Shown: piece by piece, positions 36,916 to 46,933 of the stretch | Position numbering within the stretch: position 1 is the first letter of the stretch | Layout of the letters: each line of letters starts with the position of its first letter | Origin: Rheinheimera sp. | GTDB lineage: Bacteria; Pseudomonadota; Gammaproteobacteria; Enterobacterales; Alteromonadaceae | Length of the DNA stretch: 64,000 nucleotides | Reading direction: 5' to 3' | NCBI RefSeq assembly: GCF_030690345.1 | Contig: NZ_JAUYGV010000001.1 | Span: 310,001 to 374,000 of the forward strand | Notes under the pieces: model-generated | The model's database searches: none | Seen by the model: only the letters and a program-made list of their open reading frames with translations | What the model was told of the DNA's origin: nothing | Made by a program: the position numbers and the translations under genes

Positions 36916-37416
36916 TTATTTTTCCTCGATGCTCAGATCCTGCGCCAACTTCTGCAGATCTTCATTGTTGTTCAGTACCCGTTCCAAAATATTTTCCAGC
37001 TCTTCAGAGCGGTCAATTTTAGTCATCAGGTCGCGCAGTTTATTCCGCGTTGCCATCAGCTTATCTAAGGGTTCAACCTGTTTTACAATGGCGGCAGGTT
37101 CAAAATCCTGCATAGATTTAAATTCCAGATCGACACTGAATTCGCTGCCATCGCCAGACAACTTGTTATCCACTTTAAAGCTTAGTTTCGGGTTCATCCG
37201 CTTTAATACTTCGTCGAAGTTGTCGCGGTCAATTTGCACAAAACGGCGATCTTTCAGTGGTTTTAACGCTTCGGTGTTTTGACCGGCAAAATCACCCATT
37301 ACGCCTACAACAAAAGGCAGCTCTTTTTTAACCGCAGCTCCTTCTGTCTCAACGTCATAAGTAATATGCACACGGGGCTTACGCACCCGGGATAATTTAC
37401 TGTGAATACTTTCCAT
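36916..37416 (-). CDS. tssB: T6SS contractile sheath small subunit TssB
   Basis: The 166-residue protein is TssB/Vip[26 protein letters not shown] at the start, [35 protein letters not shown], and a C-terminal helix [20 protein letters not shown]. TssC needs this strand-swapping partner to assemble. AGGAGAGA precedes the ATG. An acidic end (LSIEEK) closes it. Confidence 0.96.
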   Translation of the reverse strand: MESIHSKLSRVRKPRVHITYDVETEGAAVKKELPFVVGVMGDFAGQNTEALKPLKDRRFVQIDRDNFDEVLKRMNPKLSFKVDNKLSGDGSEFSVDLEFKSMQDFEPAAIVKQVEPLDKLMATRNKLRDLMTKIDRSEELENILERVLNNNEDLQKLAQDLSIEEK

Positions 37417-37474
37417 TGACTCTCTCCTGTTACTCAGCTGTTATTTGTTGCAGTTCATACCCCTACGGCGGGTA

Positions 37475-38569
37475 CTACTTCTGTTGCGGGATCCCCGCCA
37501 GCCGGAAGTAATGGTTACGGCTGTTGTTATCGTCGATAAGCTCTTGCAGCAATTCGGGTAAGGTGAGCCCGCTCCAGTGCACTACCTGCTCCAACGCATA
37601 TGAAATAGGTGAATGAGGTTCAGTTTTACGGAAAAACTCCGCTGCCTGTTTCAAGCTGTTTAATACCTGATCGCGGCTTTGCACCTGCTGTTGTATCGGG
37701 TCAACGTTTAGCGGTTGCCCATCCCCAGATACCTGCGCTTGCGGGGTTGCTGCGCTGGCAAACTGTGCCAGTTTGTCCGCAGCCAGATAGGTTACGGCAT
37801 CAAGACATTTCTGCAGGGTTTTGCTAATAGCACTGGTGGGTTGAGGCTCACCTGCCATAGCGGCATCCATCGCTTGCGACAACAGCGAAAATTCAGCTAT
37901 TGCCAACTCAATTTGCTGCTTTAATTGCTGATAAAACGCAGGTGATGATTCCGCAACGGCATCTTTAATTTGTTCCAGGCTGGCAATGCCGGCATCAGCT
38001 TTCAGCTTTTGCCGTTTTTCATCTTTGCGTGAGATATCCGATGCGCGTTCAAACTGCCAACAGGCAAACTGACCATAAGAGGTAACATCTGTCAGTGGAA
38101 TACTGAGGATCGGTGTGATCAGCGCACCGTCGCCCTCATAACCATTCAGACCAATCAGCGGAGCAATACGCACTTCCATGCCATCTTCATCGGGCAGCGG
38201 ATACAGATGTTGCCAAAAATTCTCGATTAGTAACCGGGTTGTTTTAAAGCCAACGGCCAGCCCGGCAAATCCATGAGTACGGCACAAGGCTTCAATCAAC
38301 CAGGCAGAATATTCCAGATCTTTGACGTCAGAGCACAATACCTTGGGTAGTTTTTCCGCTAAAGGCCGCCAGTCAGAGGCCAGCGCGAGGAAATCCTCTT
38401 CCTCGGCCAGTAAGGCACGTTCATTTGCCCGCGCCTGACCGCGGCTATCTTTAAACTGGTAATACTGCGACGTAGGCGAGATATCAGTGCGCGGATCTAC
38501 CCCGGCCGGATTGGCAGAGTCAACCGCTTCAATTAACAATTCAAAATCAATTAATTCACTGTATTCCAT
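37475..38569 (-). CDS. tssA: T6SS cap/baseplate protein TssA
   Basis: The protein of about 364 residues starts with an ImpA_N domain (SANPAGVDPRTDISPTSQYYQFKDSRGQAR, then WRPLAEKLPKVLCSDVKDLEYSAWL and FWQHLYPLPDEDGMEVRIAPL). The C-terminal part ends with a short helical segment (ALEQVVHWSGLTLPELLQELI) of the VasJ-like type. TssA primes and guides tube and sheath growth. The ATG at 38569 is the first good start; upstream TTG/GTG codons also exist and no clear ribosome site decides. Confidence 0.92.
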   Translation of the reverse strand: MEYSELIDFELLIEAVDSANPAGVDPRTDISPTSQYYQFKDSRGQARANERALLAEEEDFLALASDWRPLAEKLPKVLCSDVKDLEYSAWLIEALCRTHGFAGLAVGFKTTRLLIENFWQHLYPLPDEDGMEVRIAPLIGLNGYEGDGALITPILSIPLTDVTSYGQFACWQFERASDISRKDEKRQKLKADAGIASLEQIKDAVAESSPAFYQQLKQQIELAIAEFSLLSQAMDAAMAGEPQPTSAISKTLQKCLDAVTYLAADKLAQFASAATPQAQVSGDGQPLNVDPIQQQVQSRDQVLNSLKQAAEFFRKTEPHSPISYALEQVVHWSGLTLPELLQELIDDNNSRNHYFRLAGIPQQK

Positions 38570-38604
38570 CACAACAACCAAAATGAGACGTTATCCAGCG
38601 AATA

Positions 38605-38633
38605 ATGTTACTTTATTGTTCTAATGATGACAA
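38605..38633 (-). promoter_or_regulatory. Candidate promoter of tssA operon segment
   Basis: On the minus strand TTGTCA (38628-38633) and TAACAT (38605-38610) lie 17 bases apart, just upstream of tssA. The -35 box is identical to that proposed for hcp. It would split the long operon into a control/membrane part and a sheath/baseplate part. Visual match only. Confidence 0.4.
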
Positions 38634-38650
38634 CAATTAACTAAAATTTT

Positions 38651-39421
38651 CTACAGCCTGGTATAAACAGGTATAGTTTTATCCTTTTCATTAACATTGT
38701 CAGCTTGATTATCTACTTTAACCAGAATACAGGTTACATTGTCGCGGGCACCGGCAACCAGGGTGGAATGTAATAAGGCCCGGCTTGCTTCAGCAATGTT
38801 GTTGTGAGCTAAATACTGACAAATCTCTTGATCTGTCAGTTCTTTATTCAAGCCATCGCTGCAGAGTAAGAACAGATCTCCCGGTTGCCATGCCCCACTG
38901 ACAACATCAATAGTTACCGATGTATCAACCCCTACGGCGCGGGTAATCACATTGGCCAACTCATGTTGTTCCGCTTCATTTTGGTTCAGCAAGCCCTGCT
39001 CTACCATTTCATTGACCTGGCTGTGATCCCGTGTTACCTGGCGTAAATGATTGTTACGCAACAAATAGCCACGGCTGTCACCGGCCCACAATAAGTGGTA
39101 GTAAAACTTATCGATCAGCAATACCACCACGGTAGAGCCGGCCGTATTGCCCTGTAAATGCTGCTCGCTGTAACGGCACAACTCGCTGTTTGCCTGCTGC
39201 AGTGCCTCAGTAAGTAATTGTACCGACGGCTGACTGCTGCGCTGTACTGCCACTCTGATAGTATCAACGACTAACTGGCTGGCAACGTCACCGGCGGCAT
39301 GTCCACCCATGCCGTCAGCCACAACCCAAACCCCGCTGTCAGCCAAATCCAAACAGGCGTCTTCATTTAATTTACGTACCAGGCCCTTATGTGTTTGAGC
39401 ATGGGATACAACCTGTTTCAT
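38651..39421 (-). CDS. PP2C-type Ser/Thr phosphatase of the T6SS (PppA-like)
   Basis: The 256-residue protein is a PPM/PP2C phosphatase. The metal-binding motifs are clear: LNEDACL, VADGMGGHAAGDVAS, LLWAGDSRGYLLR, DLFLLCSDGL and GARDNVTCILVKV. It should remove the phosphate placed on the FHA protein or other targets by the kinase at 48476, switching the T6SS off, as PppA does in Pseudomonas. There is no membrane segment. It starts two bases after the tagF stop. Confidence 0.93.
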   Translation of the reverse strand: MKQVVSHAQTHKGLVRKLNEDACLDLADSGVWVVADGMGGHAAGDVASQLVVDTIRVAVQRSSQPSVQLLTEALQQANSELCRYSEQHLQGNTAGSTVVVLLIDKFYYHLLWAGDSRGYLLRNNHLRQVTRDHSQVNEMVEQGLLNQNEAEQHELANVITRAVGVDTSVTIDVVSGAWQPGDLFLLCSDGLNKELTDQEICQYLAHNNIAEASRALLHSTLVAGARDNVTCILVKVDNQADNVNEKDKTIPVYTRL

Positions 39422-39423
39422 CG

Positions 39424-40119
39424 TTATACCGTTCCACTACAGTTAATATCTGCACTCTGCCAGTGCCAGCGTTGCCAATCACCGGCCAACATCGCCGCAT
39501 ACTGGCTGACCTGCGGTAAGCCATTGGTGACTAAAGTACAAGGTGATACGTGTTCAGAGCCAGCGGTCCACCACAAGCAATAGCGGCCAAACTGTTGCCG
39601 GTAACTGTGGTGTAACAACAAGCTGGCATCGAGCGGGCAATTTGCCTGTAGCACCCACGCCGGCCGTCCTTGTGCCGGTGCCATTTGGCCTGTGTTGATC
39701 TGCTGTGGTTGCGGCCAGTTAAACTCCGCCTTAGCCATTGCCGCCTGCCAGCTGTCAAAAGCAAAATCATCTTCCAATGTCTGTAAGGCTTGTTGCTCCA
39801 GCACATCAGACCAACCGCTGTTGCCACGGGCATGCACAGGAGTACACGGCATCGCTCTGGCCAACGTTAGCGGATAATGCCGGCCAACCTGGTCAACACT
39901 TGGCATCAGGCAGCCCATCATCGGCTCTTTACCACACACACCGGCAGATAAGGCAAAGTGCCAAACCGGGCTGGTTAAATAGGTATTAAGCCAGGCCCCG
40001 CCCAACTGCTCACGGCTAACCGCCAATACCGCCTGCAGCCACTCGTTCCAGCTGTCGACAAAATCCGGCGCCAGTCCCTGAGCCAGAAAATCTCCCCGGC
40101 CCGGGATTTTGCCGCACAT
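39424..40119 (-). CDS. tagF: T6SS regulator TagF (ImpM family)
   Basis: The protein of about 231 residues starts MCGKIPGRGDFLAQGL, the TagF signature, followed by WNEWLQAVL and PVWHFALSAGVCG, then MMGCLMPSVDQVGRHYPLTLA. TagF holds the T6SS inactive until post-translational activation by binding the FHA protein or TssL. The ATG at 40119 sits 11 bases after the tssM stop; the alternative TTG at 40176 would overlap tssM. The family often has a few more residues before the GK motif, so the true start is not certain. Confidence 0.9.
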   Translation of the reverse strand: MCGKIPGRGDFLAQGLAPDFVDSWNEWLQAVLAVSREQLGGAWLNTYLTSPVWHFALSAGVCGKEPMMGCLMPSVDQVGRHYPLTLARAMPCTPVHARGNSGWSDVLEQQALQTLEDDFAFDSWQAAMAKAEFNWPQPQQINTGQMAPAQGRPAWVLQANCPLDASLLLHHSYRQQFGRYCLWWTAGSEHVSPCTLVTNGLPQVSQYAAMLAGDWQRWHWQSADINCSGTV

Positions 40120-40130
40120 ACCTACATCAT

Positions 40131-43100
40131 TTATAAACTTGCCGGACAACTGAAGGTCTCCAATGCACTGCTCCAAAAAGGATTATTCACGGTATCCGGT
40201 ACCAGCTCTACCCTGGCCCTGTTACCCTGAACCGCTAAATGCAGAACTTTATCGGTGCGGGTTTGTGGCCGGTTTTGTGTTAACTCATCGAGGAAGCGGA
40301 ACCATGACCATTCACCTTCCTGGCTGATATTAGACGGCAAGCCGGAGTTAGCCGGGGTAAACACCAGCCGCGTTTGCAATTTATTGCGATCGCCGGGCCA
40401 GAAAAACTGCCGTGACCGAGTCGGACCGTGACGATAAGATAACTCCTGGCCGTCCAGCTCCAACAGCAAATGGGTGATATGCCGATCCAGATACAGTGGC
40501 CGCAAGCTAAAGCCCACTTTCAGCTTCTGACTGCCACCATCAAAGAACGCAGCACGGATTTGCTGTGCGGCCTGAAAGGTCTTCAGCACACTGTGATCAA
40601 GGCCAATATCTTTCTTGAAGGTCCAGTTAGAACGGCTGGTGTTCACAAATGGCTGCAAATAATCTTTAAAGAAGCTGTCTAAAGTACCGCCGTAGCCGAA
40701 GAAGCGTTCGAAATCACGCAACTTGATATCATCTTTACTGCGCCGGTTCAGTGGGTAACGCCCGGCTATAGCCCGTTTGTACTCAGCCAGCACAGTTCCT
40801 TGCCACGCCTCGTTAATATGCTGACGACTGCCTTTGGCGAACAACTTGCCGGTATCGGCCGACAACTCACCCAGCCAATCGGAAAACGGCGCCGGAATAT
40901 CGCTTTTTAAGCGCCGCAATGCCACGCTCAGCTCATTACCGCCCTCTGCATTTAACTGGTTAGCATAGGCTTGGCGAGCCATGCCGCCGGGAATGTACAA
41001 CCGTTCCAGATATTCGTTATACATGCGGCTGGTTTGGCCAATTTGCTCCAGCTGCACCTCACCGATATTCAGCAGCTGGCTAAAGGCCAGTTCAACTTCC
41101 TTGCCGGGTAATTTTTGTGTCAGTGCCGACATATCGTCAGGTAATAGACGGTTTAAACGCGACTTTTGGCTGGAAAACTGCGTATCGGCCACTTTGCCGG
41201 CAACATCTTTTGCCATATTCGCCTCTGCTGAATCCGGCAAACTGGTTAAGCGCACATTTTGCTGTACCGCTTTAATAATGTTCTGGATAGGCTGCTCTGG
41301 TCCGGATAATACCTTAGTGACAAAAACGCCTTGCTCAACATCGTTAACAGAGCTGATGGTGATGTCATCCAGCAATTCCTGCCACAGGTAAGCGTAATCA
41401 CGCAGGTATTTTTCGGTAACTTGCTCGGACAAGCTGGTATCTGCCTGGCCGTCTTCGCCGCCGCTTTGATCACCATACACCCAGCTGTCTTCCATCAGGC
41501 TGCGGATAATCCGGCGTTTTTCAACATTAAACAGACCATGGAAGCCCTGATAGGTATACAAGCCGGAAATGCCTTGCTGCAACGGCGCACCACTTTTACG
41601 CTGCACCACTTTTACACCATCTGTACCCAATACATCTACAAGACGAAAATCCGGAATATGACTTTTTACCAGTTCAGTGCGGATCCGCTGATACGCCCGT
41701 TCGGCCAACGGTACTGTAAGCAGCAGTTCACGGGCAGCGATTACCACATCGTCGTTGTAAGATGCGCCTTTAATGCCATTTTCTAACAACGCCTGCAGAT
41801 GATTTTGCAGCGATAACCGCAGCGGCAGGTTTACGTCGCCGGCAAAGCGACGCTCTGTGTACAGCGCAAACCAGGAGTTGACTTGTTCAGCATCAAAGTA
41901 CTGCGGCTTAAACACCATCAGGTAAGTTTTCAGCGTTTCGTACAAGTAGTCGCGATGCTGGGCATTAAGCTGCATTTCTGCCGTCAGGCTATCAAGTAAA
42001 AATGGTACAAAGCTGTGATACAGGCCACTTTGATACGCGGTTTTTGCCGCCTGGCCCAGTTTATCGCCCTGATAAAGCCCGAGGTTTTTCGGCCCGTCCG
42101 TCGGCAATACACCGGCATAACCGGCCGGTAAATCACGTAGCAAGTTCAGTTGCTCATTCAGCGCCACCACATCGTCGGTGCCGCTACCCTTTGCTGTCAG
42201 TTGCTGATAGTCGCTAATGGAGCTGCTGACGTCATCTACCAACTCTGTATTCCAGTTATAACTGCCGGCCCAGGCGACCACTAACCAGACTGCAGACACT
42301 GCAGTGGCAGCCAGCACACCGCGGCGCATCAGACGATGCCGAGCTTTGTGCTGCAGGTTAACCGATGCCAGTTCGCGTTCGGGAATAACAATCTCTTCAA
42401 AGAAACGCTTAATAAAGTAGCCTTTGCCCTCGCCGGTTTGGCGCCGCAGCGGTGGCTCAGCCAGACCAAAATTACTGCCCAGCTGCGACATGATGCGATC
42501 TATCGGCACGCCTTCCTGGGTGGCGCTGGCAATGTACACCCCACGCAGCATGGTGGCTTTTTCAAACGGATTCGGCGCAAAAATTTCTTTCAGAAAATCA
42601 TCAGCGGCGCTTTGCAACAATCTGAGCTGGCGCGGGAACTCATAAATAGCCGCGCGGTTTTCGCTGTCATGTTCAAACTGCAAACGGCTGAACAAACGTT
42701 GGGTCAGACGATTTATAATGGCATGGAACTCTTTATTAAACTGCGCCACTACGCCTTTTTCACTGTCGTCCTGCGCGGCATCAAAGGTCATGCCCCATAC
42801 CTGCTCACGCTCTTCTTCCGTCAGGTTGTCAAAAAACTCGGTGAAGCCGGCAATAAGATCGGCCTTGGTAAACATGACATACACCGGAAAGCTCATGCCC
42901 AACTGATTTTGCAACTCCTGTACCCGTTGCTTAATAGCCCTGGCGTGCAAATTACGTTCAGTACGGGTTTGGTTCAGCAGATCCGCCAGGCTGACAAATA
43001 CGATAACACCATTAATAGGCCGGCGCGGCCTGTGCTTGCGTAACAATCCCAAAAAGCCCTGCCAGGCAGTAGAATCCTGTGCTGCATGGCTATCCTGAGT

Positions 43101-43679
43101 GGTATAACGGCCGGCAGTATCAATCAGTACCGCCTGATTAGTAAACCACCAGTCGCACTGGCGCGTGCCGCCGATACCTTCAATAGCATCTGCACCCATA
43201 TGCTCTTTTAACGGAAATTCCAAACCGGAATTGTGCAATGCGGTGGTTTTACCGGACCCTGGCGGGCCTATCAGCATATACCACGGCAATTGGTAAATAT
43301 CGCGCGCCTTGCCAAACCGGGCATGCTTTAAAATATCCAACGCCTTTTGCATACGCTCACGCAATACGTCGATATCTCGTTTGGCCAACTCGTCCTGTTG
43401 TTGAAACTCATCGCCGTTCAGCAGCGTATCTACCGCCTGCTTATGAGAGCGGGTTTCACGCAAGCCTTTAATGTAATGGGTTCCGCCCCATAACAAGGCG
43501 ATAACCAGCAAGGTAACCAGCCTGGCGCTGGCACTGGCCAATGGCTCGTAGCCGGCAATAGCCAGTAAGGGGCCGCCAAACCAGATAAGTAAGGCTAGTG
43601 CCAACAGACCCAGCACAGTAATAAAAACGCTGGATTTCAACAATCTGACGATCGATTGCAGCGCTGATTTAACTTTCAT
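40131..43679 (-). CDS. tssM: T6SS inner-membrane protein TssM (IcmF)
   Basis: The 1182-residue protein has two N-terminal membrane helices, a cytoplasmic NTPase-like domain with an intact Walker A (GPPGSGKTT), and DTAGRY as Walker B-like region. A third helix (VLAATAVSAVWLVVAWAGSY) near residue 460 precedes a long periplasmic part that ends with the TssJ-binding beta domain. It forms the trans-envelope channel with TssL and TssJ. The downstream tagF starts 11 bases after it. Confidence 0.96.
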   Translation of the reverse strand: MKVKSALQSIVRLLKSSVFITVLGLLALALLIWFGGPLLAIAGYEPLASASARLVTLLVIALLWGGTHYIKGLRETRSHKQAVDTLLNGDEFQQQDELAKRDIDVLRERMQKALDILKHARFGKARDIYQLPWYMLIGPPGSGKTTALHNSGLEFPLKEHMGADAIEGIGGTRQCDWWFTNQAVLIDTAGRYTTQDSHAAQDSTAWQGFLGLLRKHRPRRPINGVIVFVSLADLLNQTRTERNLHARAIKQRVQELQNQLGMSFPVYVMFTKADLIAGFTEFFDNLTEEEREQVWGMTFDAAQDDSEKGVVAQFNKEFHAIINRLTQRLFSRLQFEHDSENRAAIYEFPRQLRLLQSAADDFLKEIFAPNPFEKATMLRGVYIASATQEGVPIDRIMSQLGSNFGLAEPPLRRQTGEGKGYFIKRFFEEIVIPERELASVNLQHKARHRLMRRGVLAATAVSAVWLVVAWAGSYNWNTELVDDVSSSISDYQQLTAKGSGTDDVVALNEQLNLLRDLPAGYAGVLPTDGPKNLGLYQGDKLGQAAKTAYQSGLYHSFVPFLLDSLTAEMQLNAQHRDYLYETLKTYLMVFKPQYFDAEQVNSWFALYTERRFAGDVNLPLRLSLQNHLQALLENGIKGASYNDDVVIAARELLLTVPLAERAYQRIRTELVKSHIPDFRLVDVLGTDGVKVVQRKSGAPLQQGISGLYTYQGFHGLFNVEKRRIIRSLMEDSWVYGDQSGGEDGQADTSLSEQVTEKYLRDYAYLWQELLDDITISSVNDVEQGVFVTKVLSGPEQPIQNIIKAVQQNVRLTSLPDSAEANMAKDVAGKVADTQFSSQKSRLNRLLPDDMSALTQKLPGKEVELAFSQLLNIGEVQLEQIGQTSRMYNEYLERLYIPGGMARQAYANQLNAEGGNELSVALRRLKSDIPAPFSDWLGELSADTGKLFAKGSRQHINEAWQGTVLAEYKRAIAGRYPLNRRSKDDIKLRDFERFFGYGGTLDSFFKDYLQPFVNTSRSNWTFKKDIGLDHSVLKTFQAAQQIRAAFFDGGSQKLKVGFSLRPLYLDRHITHLLLELDGQELSYRHGPTRSRQFFWPGDRNKLQTRLVFTPANSGLPSNISQEGEWSWFRFLDELTQNRPQTRTDKVLHLAVQGNRARVELVPDTVNNPFWSSALETFSCPASL

Positions 43680-43701
43680 AACACTTCCCTTGTTTAAGGC
43701 C

Positions 43702-45012
43702 TTACTGTAACAAATCTATTTCGACCCGCCGGTTCAGCGCGCGGTTAGCTGCACTGTCGTTCTCAGCTATCGGGTTAGCATCGCCGTGTCCTTCCGGCCA
43801 TAAGCGACCGCGTAAGTCTGCACCGACGGCCAAAGCATCTGCCATGGCATTAGCACGGGCCAGCGACAGGTGCCAGTTAGACGGATACTTGCTGGTGAAA
43901 ATCGGTAGGTTGTCGGTGTAACCACTGACCAGAATGCGCCCTTGAGTGCCTTCCAGGGCACGGGCAATTTTTGCTGCCACCGGCGCAAAACCTTCATTAA
44001 TGCCGGTACTGCCCGGGCTAAATAGCTGATCCAGGCCGACACGAATACGCACGCGGTCCGGTAACTCAATCACTTCCAACAATTCACGGCGGATTTCGGT
44101 TTGTAGCAGTTGCTGCAGGCGGATAGCATCCTGCCGGGCCTTGGCGGAGGCCGGTTGCGGAGCGTCCTGCTGCCAACTGACCAAGGTATTTAATTGACGG
44201 TGAACCTGATCCGAATAACTGTTTATTTGATAATTCAGATACATATAACAACCCAATAAGGCTGCGCCTACCACCGAACACAATACCCATAGCGGAAATT
44301 CTGCCTGCAACTGATTCGCCGCGACCACCTGGCTGCGCCAGCCCGGTGATAACTCACGCGGCGGCTCGCCACGCTGACTGCGGATAGCCTTATAGGCGCG
44401 CTCGCGAAAACCTTCCAGTTTTTCAAAGCCGCGTTCCTCTACCCGCATCTTGCCGACAAAGCCGAATGACAAGCACAAGTATTGCAGCTCTAACAGCAAC
44501 AGATGCTCTTTTGGCGCGGCGATGGCGCTATCAAGCAGCGTGAAGAAATACTCACCACCGAAGGTCTCATTGTGAAAGGTCGATAGCAAACTCTCGGTAG
44601 CCCAGTCGCTGTTGCCGCCCCAGCCGGTGTTAAGTACCGTTTCATCAATAAAGGAGCACATACAATAACGTGCTTTTTCTATCAGCTCACTGCTGATGCC
44701 CTTATAACGCAGCTGTTGCTCATACTGATTAATCAGTTGTACACAACGCGTTTTTAAACCCGGCACATCCGCATGCTGTACAGTGCTGCGAATGGGAGCG
44801 ACCAACGAAAATAACGCCCCGGCCTCGTCAATCAGGATATTGTCACTGATCGACAATACCTGCAGCTTTTGCGCAGTTTCGGGCGCCCGCACATTGGCAG
44901 ACATCCGTGTTTTATCATTGTCACCGGTGTTGTCTGCAACAACCGCTGCAGCCGCGCTTTTGACAGGAGCCCTGCCACCGGGCCTGGGTTTCATCACTGT
45001 TTTATCAGACAT
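43702..45012 (-). CDS. tssL: T6SS membrane protein TssL with C-terminal OmpA domain
   Basis: The 436-residue protein combines a DotU/TssL cytoplasmic domain (YCMCSFIDETVLNTGWGG, STFHNETFGGEYFF, YLCLSFGFVGKMR), one membrane segment (WVLCSVVGAALLGCYMYL), and an OmpA-like peptidoglycan-binding domain (ILVSGYTDNLPI and WHLSLARANAMADAL, then NRRVEIDLL). So this T6SS has the anchor to the cell wall built into TssL, as in Agrobacterium, and needs no separate TagL. The first 60 residues are Pro/Ala-rich with threonines; in Agrobacterium the N-terminal Thr of TssL is phosphorylated by the kinase, and the same could apply here. Confidence 0.95.
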   Translation of the reverse strand: MSDKTVMKPRPGGRAPVKSAAAAVVADNTGDNDKTRMSANVRAPETAQKLQVLSISDNILIDEAGALFSLVAPIRSTVQHADVPGLKTRCVQLINQYEQQLRYKGISSELIEKARYCMCSFIDETVLNTGWGGNSDWATESLLSTFHNETFGGEYFFTLLDSAIAAPKEHLLLLELQYLCLSFGFVGKMRVEERGFEKLEGFRERAYKAIRSQRGEPPRELSPGWRSQVVAANQLQAEFPLWVLCSVVGAALLGCYMYLNYQINSYSDQVHRQLNTLVSWQQDAPQPASAKARQDAIRLQQLLQTEIRRELLEVIELPDRVRIRVGLDQLFSPGSTGINEGFAPVAAKIARALEGTQGRILVSGYTDNLPIFTSKYPSNWHLSLARANAMADALAVGADLRGRLWPEGHGDANPIAENDSAANRALNRRVEIDLLQ

Positions 45013-45049
45013 TGCTTGCCGTCCCTGTTTATCAGTCGCCGTTAGGCGG

Positions 45050-46378
45050 CTATGCCTTTATTGCCCAAAGTTCAATTTTTAAGCCCGGATAGTTGCCGGA
45101 TAAATGCAAGGCTAATCCGCCGCTGTTTGCCAGCCGCTCCCAATAAATGCTGCCCTTATCCAGTTGGAAATAATGATAACCGGCATGGTAAGGCACCTGG
45201 CGTGGTGCAACCGGCAAGCCGGTTACCGCTATACCGGGTAACTGGTTATTTACCAATTCACGAATATGCTCTACCGGGCCTATTTTTAACCGCGCCGGTA
45301 AATGTTTGCGAATGTCGTCCGCCGGCAGATCTGCGGCCACCGCCAGCACAAACTGCGCATATTCAAGCAAGGTTTTGTCGGTAAGCGGTGATACCAAAAT
45401 GCCAAACTTGGCTTGCTCTAACGGCAATGCCTGAGCCGTTTGCTCCAGCACTACGCTTAACGTTTGGTTCATAATTACGCTGAGGTTGCCAAACACCGCC
45501 GTTAAATCATCATGCTGATACGGCGGAAATTGCGGCGGACGCTTGTGTCTGGACGTAAACGTAGCTAATTCGCCCAACATAGAAATCATTAAGCGATACA
45601 AGCTGTGCGGATGTTCCAGCACACCGGTTTTTAAATGGCGTAACAGCGGCTCGTAACGGTTTAATACCTGCAACATCAGAAAATCGGCAATAGAGTTTGC
45701 CGTGCCCTGACCTTTACCCAAACGATCGGCCAGTGCGTCTGCCCGCTGACATAGCATGCCCAACGCCTCGGTAATAAAGGCCGACAGTTCGCCATCCTGC
45801 TGCACATCCACCAGCGGCGGAATGAATTTTTTTAACAACTTCACTTCGCCTTGTTCTGACACTTCGCGAATGCGCGCCACCGGCATACAAATAAAGCCAC
45901 CGCGGTCTTCTGATTCAAGCTTGAATATCAGTTTGAGCTTAGCCAGTTGCAACAGCTCTGTCGCCTCTTCTGCCAGGCTGTTATCTGCTACGCTGTGTTC
46001 GGCATAACCGTAGCGGCTGATATGTGAACTATCATGGCTGCTGATATTTTGGCTGCTGCTTTTGTCCATGGCTAGGCACAGATAAACCAGCTGATCGCGA
46101 CAACTTTTGCCAATTTGGATCGCCGCCGGTAAAGATTCAACGGCAGGTAACTGCAGTACGGTGCCATCGGGTAAGATGGCTTCTAATTCTGACAACGCAA
46201 ACTGGCCGAACTTCAGGCTTTGCGGGTCAATAACGCAACGGCGTACACCCCAACCATAGGGTGTTTGCATATTCAGCTGCTGCTGTCTGCAGTAATCGAA
46301 ATACCGTTCTTGCTGCTGAAAATGCTGCGGCCTGAGAAACAACCCCTCAGACCAGGCGATACGACTGTAATCACTCAT
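45050..46378 (-). CDS. tssK: T6SS baseplate-membrane adaptor TssK
   Basis: The 442-residue protein starts RIAWSEGLFLRPQHFQQQER, the hallmark of TssK (ImpJ/VasE). The blocks LPDGTVL and PHSLYRLMISMLGELATFT also match. The trimeric protein attaches the TssEFG wedges to TssL/TssM. GGAGAA precedes its ATG. It lies 26 bases after the tssJ stop. Confidence 0.95.
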   Translation of the reverse strand: MSDYSRIAWSEGLFLRPQHFQQQERYFDYCRQQQLNMQTPYGWGVRRCVIDPQSLKFGQFALSELEAILPDGTVLQLPAVESLPAAIQIGKSCRDQLVYLCLAMDKSSSQNISSHDSSHISRYGYAEHSVADNSLAEEATELLQLAKLKLIFKLESEDRGGFICMPVARIREVSEQGEVKLLKKFIPPLVDVQQDGELSAFITEALGMLCQRADALADRLGKGQGTANSIADFLMLQVLNRYEPLLRHLKTGVLEHPHSLYRLMISMLGELATFTSRHKRPPQFPPYQHDDLTAVFGNLSVIMNQTLSVVLEQTAQALPLEQAKFGILVSPLTDKTLLEYAQFVLAVAADLPADDIRKHLPARLKIGPVEHIRELVNNQLPGIAVTGLPVAPRQVPYHAGYHYFQLDKGSIYWERLANSGGLALHLSGNYPGLKIELWAIKA

Positions 46379-46404
46379 GCTGGTATTCTCCGAAGCAGAT
46401 CAGT

Positions 46405-46887
46405 TTAACGCTTACGTTCTAAATCATGCTCACGGATATACACCGCCAGTTTATCAACATAGACATAAAAATCGTCGTAGCCGGTGGGCTTAACATCAAC
46501 CACAGCGCGCCATCTGGCGCCTTCAATATCGCGATAAGCTGCCACTACCGCCACAGCGCGGGTAGCTGGTTGCAGAGTCATACGGTATTCAGTCCGCTGG
46601 CCCGGTTCAAAAACCAACTCATCTTTCTTCAACAGATCGGTGCGCAAAATAACTTCCGGGTTATCGTACAGAGCAAAAAAGTCCTGGTTCTCAAACACGG
46701 TTTTTGACGCCAGCTCGTACACCTTGATAATAACCGGTGACGGACGACCGTCGAGATCCGGGTTAATATCCTGAGCTACACGAAAATGCAGCTTGGTCGA
46801 GGGCGGAAACGTTGCATACACCGCCTGACAACCTGCTAACACGCTAAGGCTTAACCACAGCACTACCAGCGCCTTTATTGTTTTCAT
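46405..46887 (-). CDS. tssJ: T6SS outer-membrane lipoprotein TssJ
   Basis: The 160-residue protein has a lipoprotein signal with a lipobox LAGC (C20). The following beta-sandwich reads KLHFRVAQDINPDLDGRPSPVIIKVYELAS, typical of TssJ (VasD). It anchors the membrane complex to the outer membrane via TssM. I chose the ATG at 46887, which has AAGGAG 8 bases upstream; a GTG at 46896 is too close to that site. Confidence 0.94.
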   Translation of the reverse strand: MKTIKALVVLWLSLSVLAGCQAVYATFPPSTKLHFRVAQDINPDLDGRPSPVIIKVYELASKTVFENQDFFALYDNPEVILRTDLLKKDELVFEPGQRTEYRMTLQPATRAVAVVAAYRDIEGARWRAVVDVKPTGYDDFYVYVDKLAVYIREHDLERKR

Positions 46888-46933
46888 CTCTACCACTCCT
46901 TAAGGTATCGTTAATCCGGCCTTCGCAAACCGC

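Noticed and set aside
42336-43043. 235-codon open frame antisense to tssM
   Set aside because: It lies wholly inside a strongly conserved gene and has no recognisable domain; a shadow frame.
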